Origin: Diogma glabrata
Taxonomy: Eukaryota; Arthropoda; Insecta; Diptera; Cylindrotomidae
Direction of reading: 5' to 3'
Assembly: GCA_963693315.1 (NCBI GenBank)
Contig: OY856187.1
Span: 392,927,366 to 392,991,365, forward strand
Length of the DNA stretch: 64,000 nt
The translations under genes were made by a program, and so were the position numbers. Below the pieces are notes generated by a model that saw only the letters and a list, made by a program, of their open reading frames with translations, had not been told where the DNA came from and searched no databases. Shown piece after piece: positions 24,600 through 41,896 of this stretch. The first letter of the stretch is position 1; the number at the start of each line of letters is the position of its first letter.

Positions 24600-25470
24600 G
24601 TGCTAATTTCATCGGCTGGTTTTTGCTCGATTGACAAAAAAATCTGTTATTAAACTTTGCGACGGTTTCTGCAATTGTTGTAGAAGTTTCTGATACCTAG
24701 AAATGAAGTTCTTTAAGTCACGCTGGAATTTAAATGGCCGTTCAGAATTCTGGTCATTATTAATAAAATGATTTTCTAATGAGGTGCAAATTTGAAGACC
24801 TCGAATTATTTTATTAAATCGCCATCAATTTCATGTGTTAAAGCAATAATTTTAGCAGAAACCGTCGATCCTTGATTAGCTGCGTTTCTGTTTGTAATGC
24901 ATCGAGATCATTGTGTTTTCCAACACGCATTTAAAGTTTGTGGTCTTATTTAATTGATAGCAGAAGTAGCATGATTGATACAGTCTAAAATCGAAAACTT
25001 TTTCCAAACGTCTGCAAGTGTATGTGGCTCATTATCAAGTTGATTCAAAATAAATTGGAAGGTTCGTTTTACATAATATTTCTTAAAAGTACCAATTATG
25101 CCTTGATCTAATGGTAGAGGTGAATGGTTCTAGTTGCTTCAATTGACCGTAAAAGTGTAGAACCTTATTTTTAATTAACGGACCATCTATAACAATTTTT
25201 TTTGTTAAATCATTAATCAAAATTACAAACGCTTTTTCGGTTTTTTCTACAAATAAACTTCTTGGATATGATGACAATTTGGAACTTAATTTTTTACACG
25301 AAATAACAGACTATCTGATTAACACTTCATTCTTTTCAATGGCTTTGATAGTAGATTCGTCGATACCAAAATGCTTACCAACATCTGTAGATCTATCTCC
25401 TGCCTGGAAACGTAATTTAAAATCCAGTCAAGTGAGATATCATTTGAAAGAGTACTTAATTTAAGAAACA
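24600..25470 (-). pseudogene. Tigger transposase, internally deleted and frameshifted
   Basis: From 25450 leftwards on the minus strand: FKLRFQAGDRSTDVGKHFGI then DESTIKAIEKNEVLIR is the first helix-turn-helix. Frame 25277-25083 holds LFVEKTEKAFVI and GPLIKNKVLHFYGQLKQLE, the CENP-B type second HTH (GPLI..KAL pattern). The frame then jumps to PLPLDQGIIGTFKKYYVKRT, DVWKKFSILDCINHATSAI and TLNACWK, which is the last DDE segment (the DQG Asp) of Tigger proteins. The first two catalytic acids are lost between these blocks, and several stops are present. Nuclear DNA transposition is the family role; this copy is dead. Confidence 0.8.
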
Positions 25471-25554
25471 TGTAGTACGCATGGAGGGATCAGTTTTTAT
25501 TAATTTGTTAATTTTTTTCTATTTTTTGATCCACGGGTGTGACAACCCCGCGTA

Positions 25555-25990
25555 CTCCAGTCCCTGCTATTGGCATATGAGTTAACGTGAGATTTCACAT
25601 ACCACTGGCAATAGCACTTAGCAGTGAGATATCACTAGCCAAGGTGATATCTTAGGGGTGCTGGCGGATGAACTGTATTCAGTCAACGGTAGCACTCTCC
25701 ATCTTAGCTAATGAATATTCCTTGATGCTGGAACGCTGTAGCTTGCTCAAAGAAACGAGCCATCATATAACTATATATCTGAACTTTAATCATTGAAAAA
25801 TATACTGCGTCACAGGATCAAGGATTATGCCATTGGCTGGACTATTGGCAAACCAATTTTAGTTTTGTTCCTGTAAATTTTTAAAACAAATTTGCTTTTT
25901 ATCTCTTATTTTATTTTTATTTTCCCTATCCTATCACATAATATTGGCCTATGTCATATTTTATATGTGATGGGATTTATGGCTTAGTTA
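25555..25990 (+). repeat. Dispersed repeat R, copy 1
   Basis: CCCTGCTATTG, ATATGAG.TAACGTGAGA, CACATACCA and CCA(A/T)GGTGATA at 25555-25650, and CTATTGGCAAACCAATTTTAGTTTTG through TTGGCCTATGTCATATTTTA at 25845-25965, recur at 55158-55240 and 56560-56765. In the second locus the two halves are separated by about 1.3 kb of inserted sequence. The nature of the repeat is unknown; it has no coding frame. Confidence 0.65.
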
Positions 25991-26057
25991 TCCATTATTT
26001 AACAAAAAAATATTAACAAAACAAAAAAAAACAGATTTGCGTCCATTAACATCCTTA

Positions 26058-26158
26058 GAACGCATGTTGTTGTGGGACCTTGGTCTTAAAAGGTTTTTAT
26101 GTGTTGTTGTGACACATATTGCAATGCCTACTACACATCACACTTTATTAAAAAAAAA
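26058..26158 (+). pseudogene. Jockey-like LINE 3' end fragment
   Basis: ACGCATGTTGTTGTGGGACC, CTTAAAAGG, TTGTTGTGACACAT and CCTACTACACA, ending in a short poly(A), match the terminal 100 bp of the LINE at 22.45-23.4 kb. Confidence 0.8.
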
Positions 26159-26164
26159 TTCTAG

Positions 26165-29100
26165 AAGTTGGCGGTCCTTCCTCTCTCTGGCGTTTGCATT
26201 CCATGGAGGGATTTTGCCGTCTGTGCAATCAGCCTTCAATCGTCTTGTTCCAAGTTCCACCAGTTGACCCCAGTTTCAACATCCTATATCACGAAGATTT
26301 TGAATGATGTCATCACGAGTCATGAAAGTGTTTTCTTGGTCTTCCTCTTCGACGGACACCAACTGGTTGCTGTTGGGGCGTTTTTTTATCATTATATCTA
26401 ATGGAGCCCTTTCTACATGACCAAACCATCTAATCAGGTTAGATTTAATGAATCCGATTACATTGCAGCCTCCAAGAAGCTGTCTGATTTCATGATTCAT
26501 TCGGAATCTATACTGATTTTCAGCAAGTTTACATGGACTATAAATTGTTCATACGACCTTCCTCTTGAATGTTGATAAAATTCTACAATTGGAGGAAGGC
26601 AGTGTCCATCTTTCACTTCCAAATGTAAGCACAGGTCAGATTAAAGCATTGTAAAGTGTGAGTTTACACGACCGCGTAAGATGTTTTGATCGCAGAAGTT
26701 TTGAGTATGCGTAGAAAGCCCTGTATGTGGCAGAGACGGCATGTCATTTGACGTAATATTACAGTCCCGAGGTATTTCAAGTTTTCCATGCGTTCTACTT
26801 CAAGCTCGCCAGTATCCAGATTTCTGGGATTTATGTCCCTAGATATTGTTAAAACTTTAGTTTTGCCGATGTTGATGCATAATCCAAGTCGTTTAGCATT
26901 TCTTTCAAGCTGTGAGATACTATCCTTAATATCCCTTGTTCTACGTCCGAGAAGCACAATATCATCTACGTAGCCAAGAATTTTACTATGTTTGTTAAAC
27001 ATGCAGTTTTGTGTCTCAATTCGGCTCTTTCTTATCGCGTACTCAAGCGCCAAATTAAATAGTATGGGCGCGAGTGCATCACCTTGTCGAACACCTGATG
27101 TTATATCGAAAGGATCAGAAACTGACCCTTTGATTACTATCCTACAATTTGATCCCTGTGTTGTGAGTTCGCACAGATAAACAAGTTTCTCTGAGATACC
27201 AAGGCATATGAGTGTGAACCAAAGGTTGTAGCGGATGATACTATCATATGCTTACTTGAAATCAACGTAGAGCTGGTGAATACTGATGTTGTTTGGTCAA
27301 AAAATTTTCAGAATCATCATTCAGGTAAAACATTGATCTGTGGTTGACCAGTTGGAACAAAAACCGCACTGATAGTCACCGATGGTAGATTCGGCGAACG
27401 GGTTTAGTCGAGCATATACGGTTTTAGATAGTATTTTATTTGCAGTTTTCAGCAGTGCGATGCCACGATAATTCGCACGCTTAAGACGGTCACCTTTCTT
27501 ATGTAGCAGAACAATGAGAACTGTTTTCCATTCAGCAGGTAGTTCTTCTTGGTCCCAGACTGCAAGAATTAGATCGTTTGTATACGTGAGACCTCTTCAC
27601 AAAGCTGTTCCTCCGTTTTTAAATAGTTCTGCGGGAATTCCATTGATGCCTGATGATTTGCCATTTTACAGTTTTTATGGCAGCTTCTACTTCTTCTATT
27701 GCTGGACAAAAATCTCTTTAATTGATGGAGCAATTGCTCGAATAGGATGAACTTCATTCGTCCTATTCAGTAGGTCTTGAAAGTGGAATACCATACCATA
27801 CCGCCAGCACATTAGGTTCATTTGTTGTAAGTTCATTATTTTCGTTTTGATGGCTGTAGATCTTGGGTGGAAATCTCAGATACCGTGCATAGACAAAGCA
27901 CTCTTTCGAATTTTCATTGGTCGGATGTTGGTTGCTGTTTTCGATACAGCTCTTCATCTGTTCACGTTTTTTTTACGTAGAAGTTTTGCTGAGACTTTCC
28001 TGACGCATAGATAATCAGATTGGGATCTTCGGGTGTTCCTTCTTAACCATTTTTCTCGAAGTTTTTATTTATTTTCAATGCTTTGGCTGCACTTGTCGTC
28101 AAACCATTTGTTGTGTGATTTCGGTGGTGGTTTGCCGATTGTAGTTTGTGCTGTGGCTATAATGATTGAGTGGAGCGTTTGCCATTCTTTTTGTATGTTT
28201 AATGGTATCTCAGAAGAGATGTCATGCTCTTATGTGTTTTGCGTAATTATTTCCTAATATCTATTCAGCGTTTCCGGATGTTTCTTCATCGACAGGCATC
28301 GACATTCCTGCACACGTCTTTTTTGCTTGTCTATTAAACGCAGCTGTTCTAAAAGATGACAAACATATGATCGGTGACCATATCAGCACCTCTGTATGCT
28401 CGAACGTGAGTTACACTTGTAGAGTGTCTCTTAAAAATCATGACATATGATCGATTTGATTTTCAGTTCTTTCATCGTTTGATTTCCACGTTGCTTTGTA
28501 GATTCTCTTATGAGGAAAGAAAGTGCTAGAAATTACTAGATCATACACCATAGCCAGTTCAGCTGCGCGAAAACCGTTATTGTTACTGGTATGATGCAAG
28601 CTGTTAGGGCCAGTATGTGTTTAAGGCTGCACTACCAATTTGAGCATTAAAGTCACCTACCCCGATTTGTATATCGTGCCGCGGGATGTTATTGATGACT
28701 TCTTCGAGTTTTAGGAAGAAAAGGTGTTTAATATCATCTGCATTGTCTTCAGTATAGGTGCATGAACGTTAACGATCGATGCATCAAATTTTTACGCGTG
28801 GATTCTTAGCATAGCCACATATGAATTAGGCAGAAGTCGATAGCATACTGATTCACGTGACGGTGTATGGGAAAGCCAACTCCAAATTCTCCTCCGTTTT
28901 CATGACCGCAATAGTAGAGTGTATCCTTTCGCTGTTGCATGGATTCCACTGCCTGGCCATCATAGATCATGTAATGCCATTGTATCCAGTATATATCTAT
29001 CGACTTTTTTTGTGAGTCTTAGGAGATCTCCTAGTCTTCTAAGGCTTAGCACGTTCCAGATTCCCAATTTTAATGTGTAGTTCGGGTACAGCTGCTGAGG

Positions 29101-29225
29101 CCGTTCTTGTGATAAATCCGAAATAAGCTGAGGCCAGTATACAGAGTTCATAACAATTAAGTTTTTTTCGGAAATGGGGGGCTGGCCCTTCACCAAACGG
29201 GTTCCTCCTGCCTCTTAAAGTCACC
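26165..29225 (-). pseudogene. Non-LTR retrotransposon with endonuclease and YVDD reverse transcriptase, broken
   Basis: Minus strand, 5' to 3'. Near 29085-28970 LGIWNVLSLRRLGDLLRLTK is the start of the apurinic-type endonuclease (GIWNVRSL pattern). Near 28900 ENGGEFGVGFPIHRHVNQYA continues it. Near 27270-27060 come the RT segments LYVDFKCAYDS-like and GVRQGDALAPILFNLALEYA. Frame 27053-26664 has ILGYVDDIVLLGRRTRDIKD with the catalytic YVDD, then KTKVLTISRDIN and NLKYLGTVI. Near 26440 the tail LIRWFGHVERAPLDIMIKKR is typical of this LINE group, often annotated as craniofacial-development-protein-2-like. Many stops and shifts make it inactive. Clade naming (RTE-like) is tentative. Confidence 0.8.
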
Positions 29226-30160
29226 AGAAATAGCGCTTTTTACACGTTTGCCTTGGATCAAGCGGATCGCTAGCTTGATCCAAGGCAAACGCTAACTCCA
29301 GTGCTATTTTAAGATGACTCCACTTGCATTTCGAGCTCAATTGACAGAAAAATTTGAGAAAATTCACAGAGATAGGAAGTTTGATAAATTCTGAACGAAA
29401 ACTATAGCGAAGTGTTACACAATTATATTTCTGTTGAAAGGGTGAGATTGTAGAAGGGTGAAAAAACTGTAATTTAAATGAGTGAGGTGTCATATGAACA
29501 AGCACTTAATTTAGGAAACATTGGAATTTTTTTAAGAATAATGAAGTGCACAATTATGCATTATTGGCAATTATTATCCTAGTTATTGTTATTTGAATTG
29601 ATAAGATATTTTCCAATTTAAATCATTTACAAACTGGTATAATTTAATCTCTCGTTAGTTACCATAAACAGCTATAGATGTACCATTTTGTGTGAAATTT
29701 CAAAAATGTTGAATTGCTTCGTAAATGTAAATGTCAATAGCAATTGACATTTATAAGAAAAGATTCATTTTTTATATGGCTAGAATTGTCAGATCATAAA
29801 AAATCTACAACGCAACTTTATGTTAATTATTTTTGACAGTTTGTTTTTCTATATTCACGGCACCCTCGGCGAGCAAATTTCATTCACACTTGACCGGTTT
29901 TTTTTGGTTTGAACTTTTGTGATTTTTCTTATGAATTTACTATTTATTATTACATATTTTGATGTTACATTTTTGAATTCTGAGAGAAAATATAACATTG
30001 GTAACCTAAAATAACGTTTTTTACTTTATCTATAGTATTTTTAGCTTGAGAAAGTACTTTTTTATAAGAACTAAAAATACTTTTCCAAATTTCCAACCTT
30101 ATGAAAGTGAATGAGACACAGACAAAGTCGTATAATTCTTAAATTGTATAAAAAAATTCA
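29226..30160. other. Right interior of the Tigger element
   Basis: A perfect 18-bp-arm hairpin (GTTTGCCTTGGATCAAGC and inverse) lies at about 29249-29292. The segment 29482-29520 (CACTTAATTTAGGAAACATT) resembles 25425-25470 near the transposase start. A 94-codon minus-strand frame at 29505-29221 overlaps the hairpin and is not convincing. Confidence 0.45.
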
Positions 30161-30214
30161 TAACCGCATAACTTTAAAATCGCATAAAAGAAAATCGCAT
30201 AAAAACAGAATTGA

Positions 30215-30478
<264 letters not shown>

Positions 30479-31366
30479 TTAGGGTGGCCCTTAAAAACAA
30501 AAATTTTTATTTTTTTGTACGGCACCCTCCCATTTCGTGTGAATACCCATAAAAATATTATTTGCAAAATCTGATATCAATCGGTCAATTTTAAGACGTG
30601 CCTCCGACCACTTAAAGTTGAGAAATTTTAACTTTAAGTGGCCGGGGGAACCCCTTAGAGTTGACCGATGGATTTCAAATTTTACACATAGAATTTTTAT
30701 GGGTATCGACACCAAATCGGAGGGTGTGGTACAAAAAATTCAAATTTTTCTTTATAATGGCCACAACAAAACCTCTCAACTCCAAGTGGCCGGGGGCAGC
30801 CCTTAGAGTTGAACAATTGATTTCAAATTTGGCAAATAATATTGTTATGGGCATTGACACCAAATGGGAGGGTGTCCTACAAAAAATTTAAATTTTTCTT
30901 TAAAATGGCCAGAACAAAACCCCTCAACTTAAAGTGGCCAGGGGTACCCCTTAGAGTTGACCAATTGATTTCAAATTTTACACATAATATTTTTATGGGT
31001 ATTGACACCAAATGGGAGGGTGTCGTACAAAATTTAGATTTTTCTTTGTAATGGCCACGACCAAACCTCTCAACTTTAAGTGGCCGGGGGCACCCCTTAG
31101 AGTTGAACGATTGATTTCAATTTTTACACATATTTTTTTATGGGTATTGACACGAAATGAGAGGGTGTCGCACAAAAAAAAAATGTTTTTTTAGGGTCCA
31201 GAACAAAATTTCTCAACTTTAAGTGGTCGGAAGCACGTCTTAGAATTGACCGATTGATATCAGATTTTGCAAATAATATTTTTATGAGTATTCACACGAA
31301 ATGGGAGGGTGCCGCAAACTGTACAATGAAAAAAATAATTCTAGTGTAATCTAAGGGCCACCCTAA
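30479..31366. mobile_element. 148-bp-unit array, copy 2 (888 bp)
   Basis: Ends TTAGGGTGGCCCTTA and TAAGGGCCACCCTAA are perfect inverted repeats of 15 bp, flanked by TA. Five to six units of the same family as 18726-20675 lie inside, mostly in one orientation, with an inversion near 30625. The right terminal segment (TTCTAGTGTAATCTAAGGGC) equals the left terminal segment of the first array, confirming one family with defined ends. Confidence 0.85.
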
Positions 31367-31380
31367 TATATATATATATA

Positions 31381-33240
<1,860 letters not shown>

Positions 33241-33299
33241 CACCCGCATTGTTGTTGATCTCGTTGGTTTTATAAATATTGCCACCAACAGTGCTAAAC
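33241..33299 (+). pseudogene. Jockey-like LINE relic
   Basis: GCATTGTTGTTGATCTCGTT, then TATAAATATTGCCACCAACA and GTGCT, matches the LTRVADLVVFYKYRHQQCS-coding segment at 23028-23085 (same strand). It is a short internal scrap. Confidence 0.55.
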
Positions 33300-33800
33300 G
33301 GGTAAATAAAGCAATGCATTTCTTGTTTTACTTTTAAAATATTATATGTCCCTGTATATGATGTACCTGTATTAATATGTCAAATGTCAATGTTTTATTA
33401 CCAATAATAATAAATATATATTGAAATATATATTAGATAAATTGACAACCTGTCATATTTAGTTTAATTTTTTCGATTATATTTTCGGTTTTTTATTATT
33501 TTCCCATTTTCTACGTTAAAGCATCAACAAATCAATGGAAATAATTTAATAAATTGATTTTCTATTTTATTTTGTTTTTATGTAAAGAAAATTGGTTAGG
33601 GTTATTTTGATTTTCTATTATATGATTTGGTTTTGTTAGAAACATTTATTTGATTTGATAAGTTGCACGAATTGAAAATATTTCATTGCATGCGATTTAT
33701 TTTGGGGATTTGTTGATTTAAAATTGATTGATTTATTAAACAGTTCAAACATCATTCGTTTAGGTTTTTAAAGAAATTTCTTTTAACCGTAGAATAGATT
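33300..33800. other. AT-rich DNA to the contig edge
   Basis: No gene or repeat recognised apart from its duplicate at 38168-38668. Confidence 0.5.
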
Positions 33801-34000
33801 NNNNNNNNNNNNNNNNNNNNNNNNNNNNNNNNNNNNNNNNNNNNNNNNNNNNNNNNNNNNNNNNNNNNNNNNNNNNNNNNNNNNNNNNNNNNNNNNNNNN
33901 NNNNNNNNNNNNNNNNNNNNNNNNNNNNNNNNNNNNNNNNNNNNNNNNNNNNNNNNNNNNNNNNNNNNNNNNNNNNNNNNNNNNNNNNNNNNNNNNNNNN
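33801..34000. other. Assembly gap of exactly 200 N
   Basis: A round-number N run, i.e. a gap of unknown or nominal size between two contigs. Confidence 0.99.
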
Positions 34001-35231
34001 ATCCAGTATATATCTATCGACTTTTTTTGTGAGTCTTAGGAGATCTCCTAGTCTTCTAAGGCTTAGCACGTTCCAGATTCCCAATTTTAATGTGTAGTTC
34101 GGGTACAGCTGCTGAGGCCGTTCTTGTGATAAATCCGAAATAAGCTGAGGCCAGTATACAGAGTTCATAACAATTAAGTTTTTTTCGGAAATGGGGGGCT
34201 GGCCCTTCACCAAACGGGTTCCTCCTGCCTCTTAAAGTCACCAGAAATAGCGCTTTTTACACGTTTGCCTTGGATCAAGCGGATCGCTAGCTTGATCCAA
34301 GGCAAACGCTAACTCCAGTGCTATTTTAAGATGACTCCACTTGCATTTCGAGCTCAATTGACAGAAAAATTTGAGAAAATTCACAGAGATAGGAAGTTTG
34401 ATAAATTCTGAACGAAAACTATAGCGAAGTGTTACACAATTATATTTCTGTTGAAAGGGTGAGATTGTAGAAGGGTGAAAAAACTGTAATTTAAATGAGT
34501 GAGGTGTCATATGAACAAGCACTTAATTTAGGAAACATTGGAATTTTTTTAAGAATAATGAAGTGCACAATTATGCATTATTGGCAATTATTATCCTAGT
34601 TATTGTTATTTGAATTGATAAGATATTTTCCAATTTAAATCATTTACAAACTGGTATAATTTAATCTCTCGTTAGTTACCATAAACAGCTATAGATGTAC
34701 CATTTTGTGTGAAATTTCAAAAATGTTGAATTGCTTCGTAAATGTAAATGTCAATAGCAATTGACATTTATAAGAAAAGATTCATTTTTTATATGGCTAG
34801 AATTGTCAGATCATAAAAAATCTACAACGCAACTTTATGTTAATTATTTTTGACAGTTTGTTTTTCTATATTCACGGCACCCTCGGCGAGCAAATTTCAT
34901 TCACACTTGACCGGTTTTTTTTGGTTTGAACTTTTGTGATTTTTCTTATGAATTTACTATTTATTATTACATATTTTGATGTTACATTTTTGAATTCTGA
35001 GAGAAAATATAACATTGGTAACCTAAAATAACGTTTTTTACTTTATCTATAGTATTTTTAGCTTGAGAAAGTACTTTTTTATAAGAACTAAAAATACTTT
35101 TCCAAATTTCCAACCTTATGAAAGTGAATGAGACACAGACAAAGTCGTATAATTCTTAAATTGTATAAAAAAATTCATAACCGCATAACTTTAAAATCGC
35201 ATAAAAGAAAATCGCATAAAAACAGAATTGA

Positions 35232-36272
<1,041 letters not shown>

Positions 36273-36485
36273 TATATATATATATATTAGGGTGGTTTTT
36301 TGACTTGACATTTTTAACTTTGATTTCCAAAAATTCTTTCTTTTTTCAATATTAACTTGAAAATGCCTTTGTGGCGAAATATTGTTAGTTGAAATAAAGA
36401 ATTTAAAACAATTTTATAATTTAATATTATTTCAATATTTATTATTCCAAAAGTGGCTGAAAAAAGGTGCAAGTGATACATTTAA

Positions 36486-36594
<109 letters not shown>

Positions 36595-37124
36595 CATAAT
36601 TTTTTTGTATAAATGCCACGCTTTTAAAAATAAAATATGAAGGGGCTGAAATCTCACAGCTCTGAGATATCAAGACTTCGATCTGGGTAAAGGATTTTGA
36701 TATAGTTTTTGGCAAAAAACTTATATGAGGACATGGTTTTTAGTTTTGGGCTGCAATGTATATCAAACATAACTCTTTGTTAAAGTACAAGTATGTTTTT
36801 ATCTCTGTTTAGAATAATAATAATAAAGTTTAAAATAATAATAAAAGCTTTGTAATAAAAGCTAACACGAAACATCAATACGTTGCCGAAAAATTATAAC
36901 AGATCAAATATTAATATAATTTAGTGAAAAGATGATACACTCAGCAAATTGCTCAAATACCTCTTTATTTAGCGTTTCGAGAAAATATTACGAAATCACA
37001 AATTCATATATCTTTCAAAATTCCCAAAATATTTTAAAAATTAAATAAAATCAAATTTGTTACAAAATTTCAAAAATATTCCAAAAATTAGAATAAAATC
37101 AAATATTTAAACTTTTTCTAAATT

Positions 37125-37731
<607 letters not shown>

Positions 37732-38739
37732 TTTGTTTTGTTTTTTCGTCTCCGCTTATCATATATAGTCGTTTGGCACAAAAATGTTTCCGAAATTCCG
37801 AGATGAAGCCCATTGCAATAGGTAGATTTTTATATGAAATCTCCCTAAAAATTATATGTACCAGGATAAATGTTATATACGTACATACATTAACTAACAA
37901 AACAAAATTTCATTAAATTTTATCGATTTTTAACTAAAATGCAAACATATTATTTGTTATTGTAATTTTAGTTTTAGAGTTAGCGGATATTTTTTAATTA
38001 GTGCTGAATTTATTTTTACGCTTAATAAATTACTAAATTAAAATATCAAATGCAAAATATGGATTGTTAGTAAAAGCAAAATAATCTAACGTACAAATTT
38101 TATATCAACACCCGCATTGTTGTTGATCTCGTTGGTTTTATAAATATTGCCACCAACAGTGCTAAACGGGTAAATAAAGCAATGCATTTCTTGTTTTACT
38201 TTTAAAATATTATATGTCCCTGTATATGATGTACCTGTATTAATATGTCAAATGTCAATGTTTTATTACCAATAATAATAAATATATATTGAAATATATA
38301 TTAGATAAATTGACAACCTGTCATATTTAGTTTAATTTTTTCGATTATATTTTCGGTTTTTTATTATTTTCCCATTTTCTACGTTAAAGCATCAACAAAT
38401 CAATGGAAATAATTTAATAAATTGATTTTCTATTTTATTTTGTTTTTATGTAAAGAAAATTGGTTAGGGTTATTTTGATTTTCTATTATATGATTTGGTT
38501 TTGTTAGAAACATTTATTTGATTTGATAAGTTGCACGAATTGAAAATATTTCATTGCATGCGATTTATTTTGGGGATTTGTTGATTTAAAATTGATTGAT
38601 TTATTAAACAGTTCAAACATCATTCGTTTAGGTTTTTAAAGAAATTTCTTTTAACCGTAGAATAGATTTGAATTATCACATACATACATAAATATCTTGC
38701 AAAATTGTTGATGATTAACGTTATGTTAACCAGTTTAAA

Positions 38740-41700
38740 GGTGTCGTGAAGCGCTGTTTCGTTGAATGACAATAAAGTGGCATAGCAGGTCGCGTACCTA
38801 GCGCGATTTAATTATAGTCCCAGATTAGCTGCAATCTATGGGATCGAGAAAGAAATGCTGCTACTTTAGCACAAATAAACAATAGTACGCGTGAAACATG
38901 ATAAGAACAGATAGGAGAAACTAAGCAAGTGAAGGCTTGAGACTCTGGCGACCCTAATACGCGAAAAGAACCAGGATCACCACGACCAACTCTCTACTTT
39001 AAGACACTATTTCACACTTTCACTCCTCATACAAGTTTTTTTAGCAGTAAAACTCCCGCGCATTCAAAATTTGGAATGCATAAACAGAACTAGCGTAAAA
39101 AATTAGCATTTTGTTTGTTTTACTGTAAATTGTTAACCTTTAACGCTTTCTCACTTTCAGTAGGAAGCAATATATTTATATAATAGGTCCAATTGCTGGT
39201 TTGAAACAAAATAACCAGAATACAGAATTTCAATAGAAATTTCCTTTATAACACCACGCCCAGGATATATTACGAAGTAAAGTATGTTCATGGTATGTGT
39301 CGGTTGGATATTATTGCGTCTGCGCAGAGTCAACTATCCCAACATCAATTATTATTACCTTTGTTTAAATTAAATTAAAATATAACGTCAGAATCCACAA
39401 ATAACCTTAGATCTTGGCTTGATGTGATCGAATAAAAAAAACAGGTTTGTCTACTAAAATAAAAAAATTAGAGGTAATCCTGGCTACTGATGATAGCCGT
39501 AGACATCAGTGTTGTGTGGAAAGAAACTCATTTAATCTAACACATTATCCTCTGACTCATACGCCCATACACCTCATACACCCCTTCTTACATATCCCCA
39601 TCCACACATCCATATACACACATTTGTACACCTACATACTTCACCATAATCATTCATGCATAAAAAAAATAAAAAATCAGATATGACTCACCCCATTATG
39701 TTGTCCCGTCCTACTCCACTATCCTTCAAATTCAGCCGCTCATCTCCATCAGGTCATTCATAGACCAGAGCTCGGCCAAGGTGATTGCAACTTACCACCG
39801 TTGTTAAGATCCAAGTGGGATATAAATTAACGGATATAGAAATTGGTAATAATTTATGGAAGCTGTAATGAATCAATCCGGAAATAACAACCGGTTTCAG
39901 CGATGATTCACCGTTAACTTTCGGTGATGAAATGTGATGATATCAACTTGTAACCAACGTTATTGGTTGTAATACACCCTTAACCGCACTAATCCAGACA
40001 GCCTCAAGATCACTTGTCAATTTTTGTCATGGATCGTCGAAGTTTATTATAATTTTACTTTAAGTAAACGTTGGGATAGATGTAATCGCCCGAATTTGGA
40101 AATGACGTCAACCATTGAATCTAACCACTAACACAGCTTCCAAAAAAAACTTATATATTATGGATTCCGCTAACTGGATAAACCACAGCACACGTATCAT
40201 ATGTATAATTTTTGTTTTAATTTTCATTTATATTTACACTACGAAATTTTACCAGTCACTGACAATTGATGGGATCTTTTTAGTTACCAATTAATTAAAA
40301 CACTTTAGATATAGTTTATTAAAGTTTATTTAAATTAATTAATTATATTTATTTAGAAAGGTGTGTACACTTCGTTGTCTAATTAATTACTCTATCTTTT
40401 CTAATAATGTATACTTTTATTTCGAATGGATTTATGAGGTAAGCATTTATATTTGACACCGCACATGCCAAATATATTATTTGTTTTCCGGTGCTCGCTT
40501 GCACACGCCAAGCATAGTTTGCTTACCGTTGCATTTCATTATTAAAGAAATATACCTTGTACTTTTCTTTAATAATGAAATATAGTGAGCTCATAAAGAC
40601 TCACTACACAATGAGTTGAATATTAAATTTAAATTTTAACTAAATAAATTACGATTTTTTTAATTAACTAGATAGCTTCACCAAACATACAGCGATTGAA
40701 TCTCTTTTTTTTGTAAATAAATAACTTAATTAAAATTTTTAACTAAATAAATAGATGGTTTCACAAACATATAGTAATTAGTATTTTTTTATAGTTATTT
40801 GGCCTTACTTGGACTGTGAAAATGTACATGCTAACCTCAACTCAATAAAGTGGTTGTATTTTGATTACGTAAATTTGTCTACTTAATTGTCAAAGAAAAT
40901 GACGTGAATTACACAAAAAAACTATTAAACTAACTATTATAACGAACGCAGACAATCGCGATGCACAATAATTGACAAAATTTCCCCAATTAATCTGATA
41001 ACAAAAAAAACCAGACCGAGCAAATATGGCGCTCGCAACGGCACAAACATGTAAATAGTTTTTTTGATTTTGGTTCACTGACACTAAATCGGTAAATTGG
41101 GGTTCCAATTGATATTGATATTACGAATTTATATTATTGTAAACTACTAAAAATTTCACTAATTAATTTTATACGCAATATCGCGAATTTAATAAAAAAA
41201 AACATTTGCTAATCTCGACATTCAAAATGTAACATTTTACAAAATCACAACTTCGACAACACCGGCAGATCGAAAAGTCAATGCCACTCTAAGAGACACT
41301 ACATGTCTTCAACCACGTATTTATAGGCTAAAGCCACGTCGTTTACACCTCAACAAACCGATAACCGCGATAATTGTGTTTATAGGTTATTCTCTTTCGT
41401 AATATCTTGTACTAAAATTGGAGAATAATTATAAACAGAAACATGGATTATGGAACGAATGTAGGACATCTACATAGGAATAGCGCAAGTTATTGTACAA
41501 CAGTTCTATGCTAATTTTATAGTGATTAACGATCACAAACTGGATAAAGGAAATTAAATTTGGAAATATCACACAACTGTTTCAGGACAATAATTCTTTT
41601 AACGGAAACTATAGTAGATGATGACTATGGATTGAGTATAAGAAACCATGTGTAAAGGAAAAATAAATACAACCATGAAAATTTATGTCAAGGCAAATTT

Positions 41701-41768
41701 GATGTGTGTGGGACAGTGGTTCGAATTTCAATTACGGAGTTTGAATTACCCTTCATAACAAAGGTTGA
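38740..41768 (-). repeat. Right arm of the large inverted repeat pair
   Basis: Inverted match to 9382-12223. It is longer because of an insertion at about 40265-40612. The conserved small frame here is 39447-39686 on the plus strand. Homology stops near 38740 (CACGACACC) and near 41768, with unrelated flanks beyond. Confidence 0.8.
40265..40612. mobile_element. Insertion within the right arm, with a perfect 17-bp-arm hairpin
   Basis: The left arm reads straight from CAGTCGCTGATA into ATGAGTTGAATATT, so about 348 bp is extra here. Near its end TTTCATTATTAAAGAAA and TTTCTTTAATAATGAAA form a perfect hairpin (40534-40580). No coding frame and no clear terminal repeats, so the class is unknown. 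Confidence 0.6.
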
Positions 41769-41896
41769 AACAGTTCCGAATAGAATTTTTTGAATCGATG
41801 TAGAAATATTGAATTCAGATTTCTTGAAAATTACAAATTTTCTTATTATGGTTAGAAAGGAAATTTTTTTTTTTTGGTCCTCATAGCATGAAAAAC

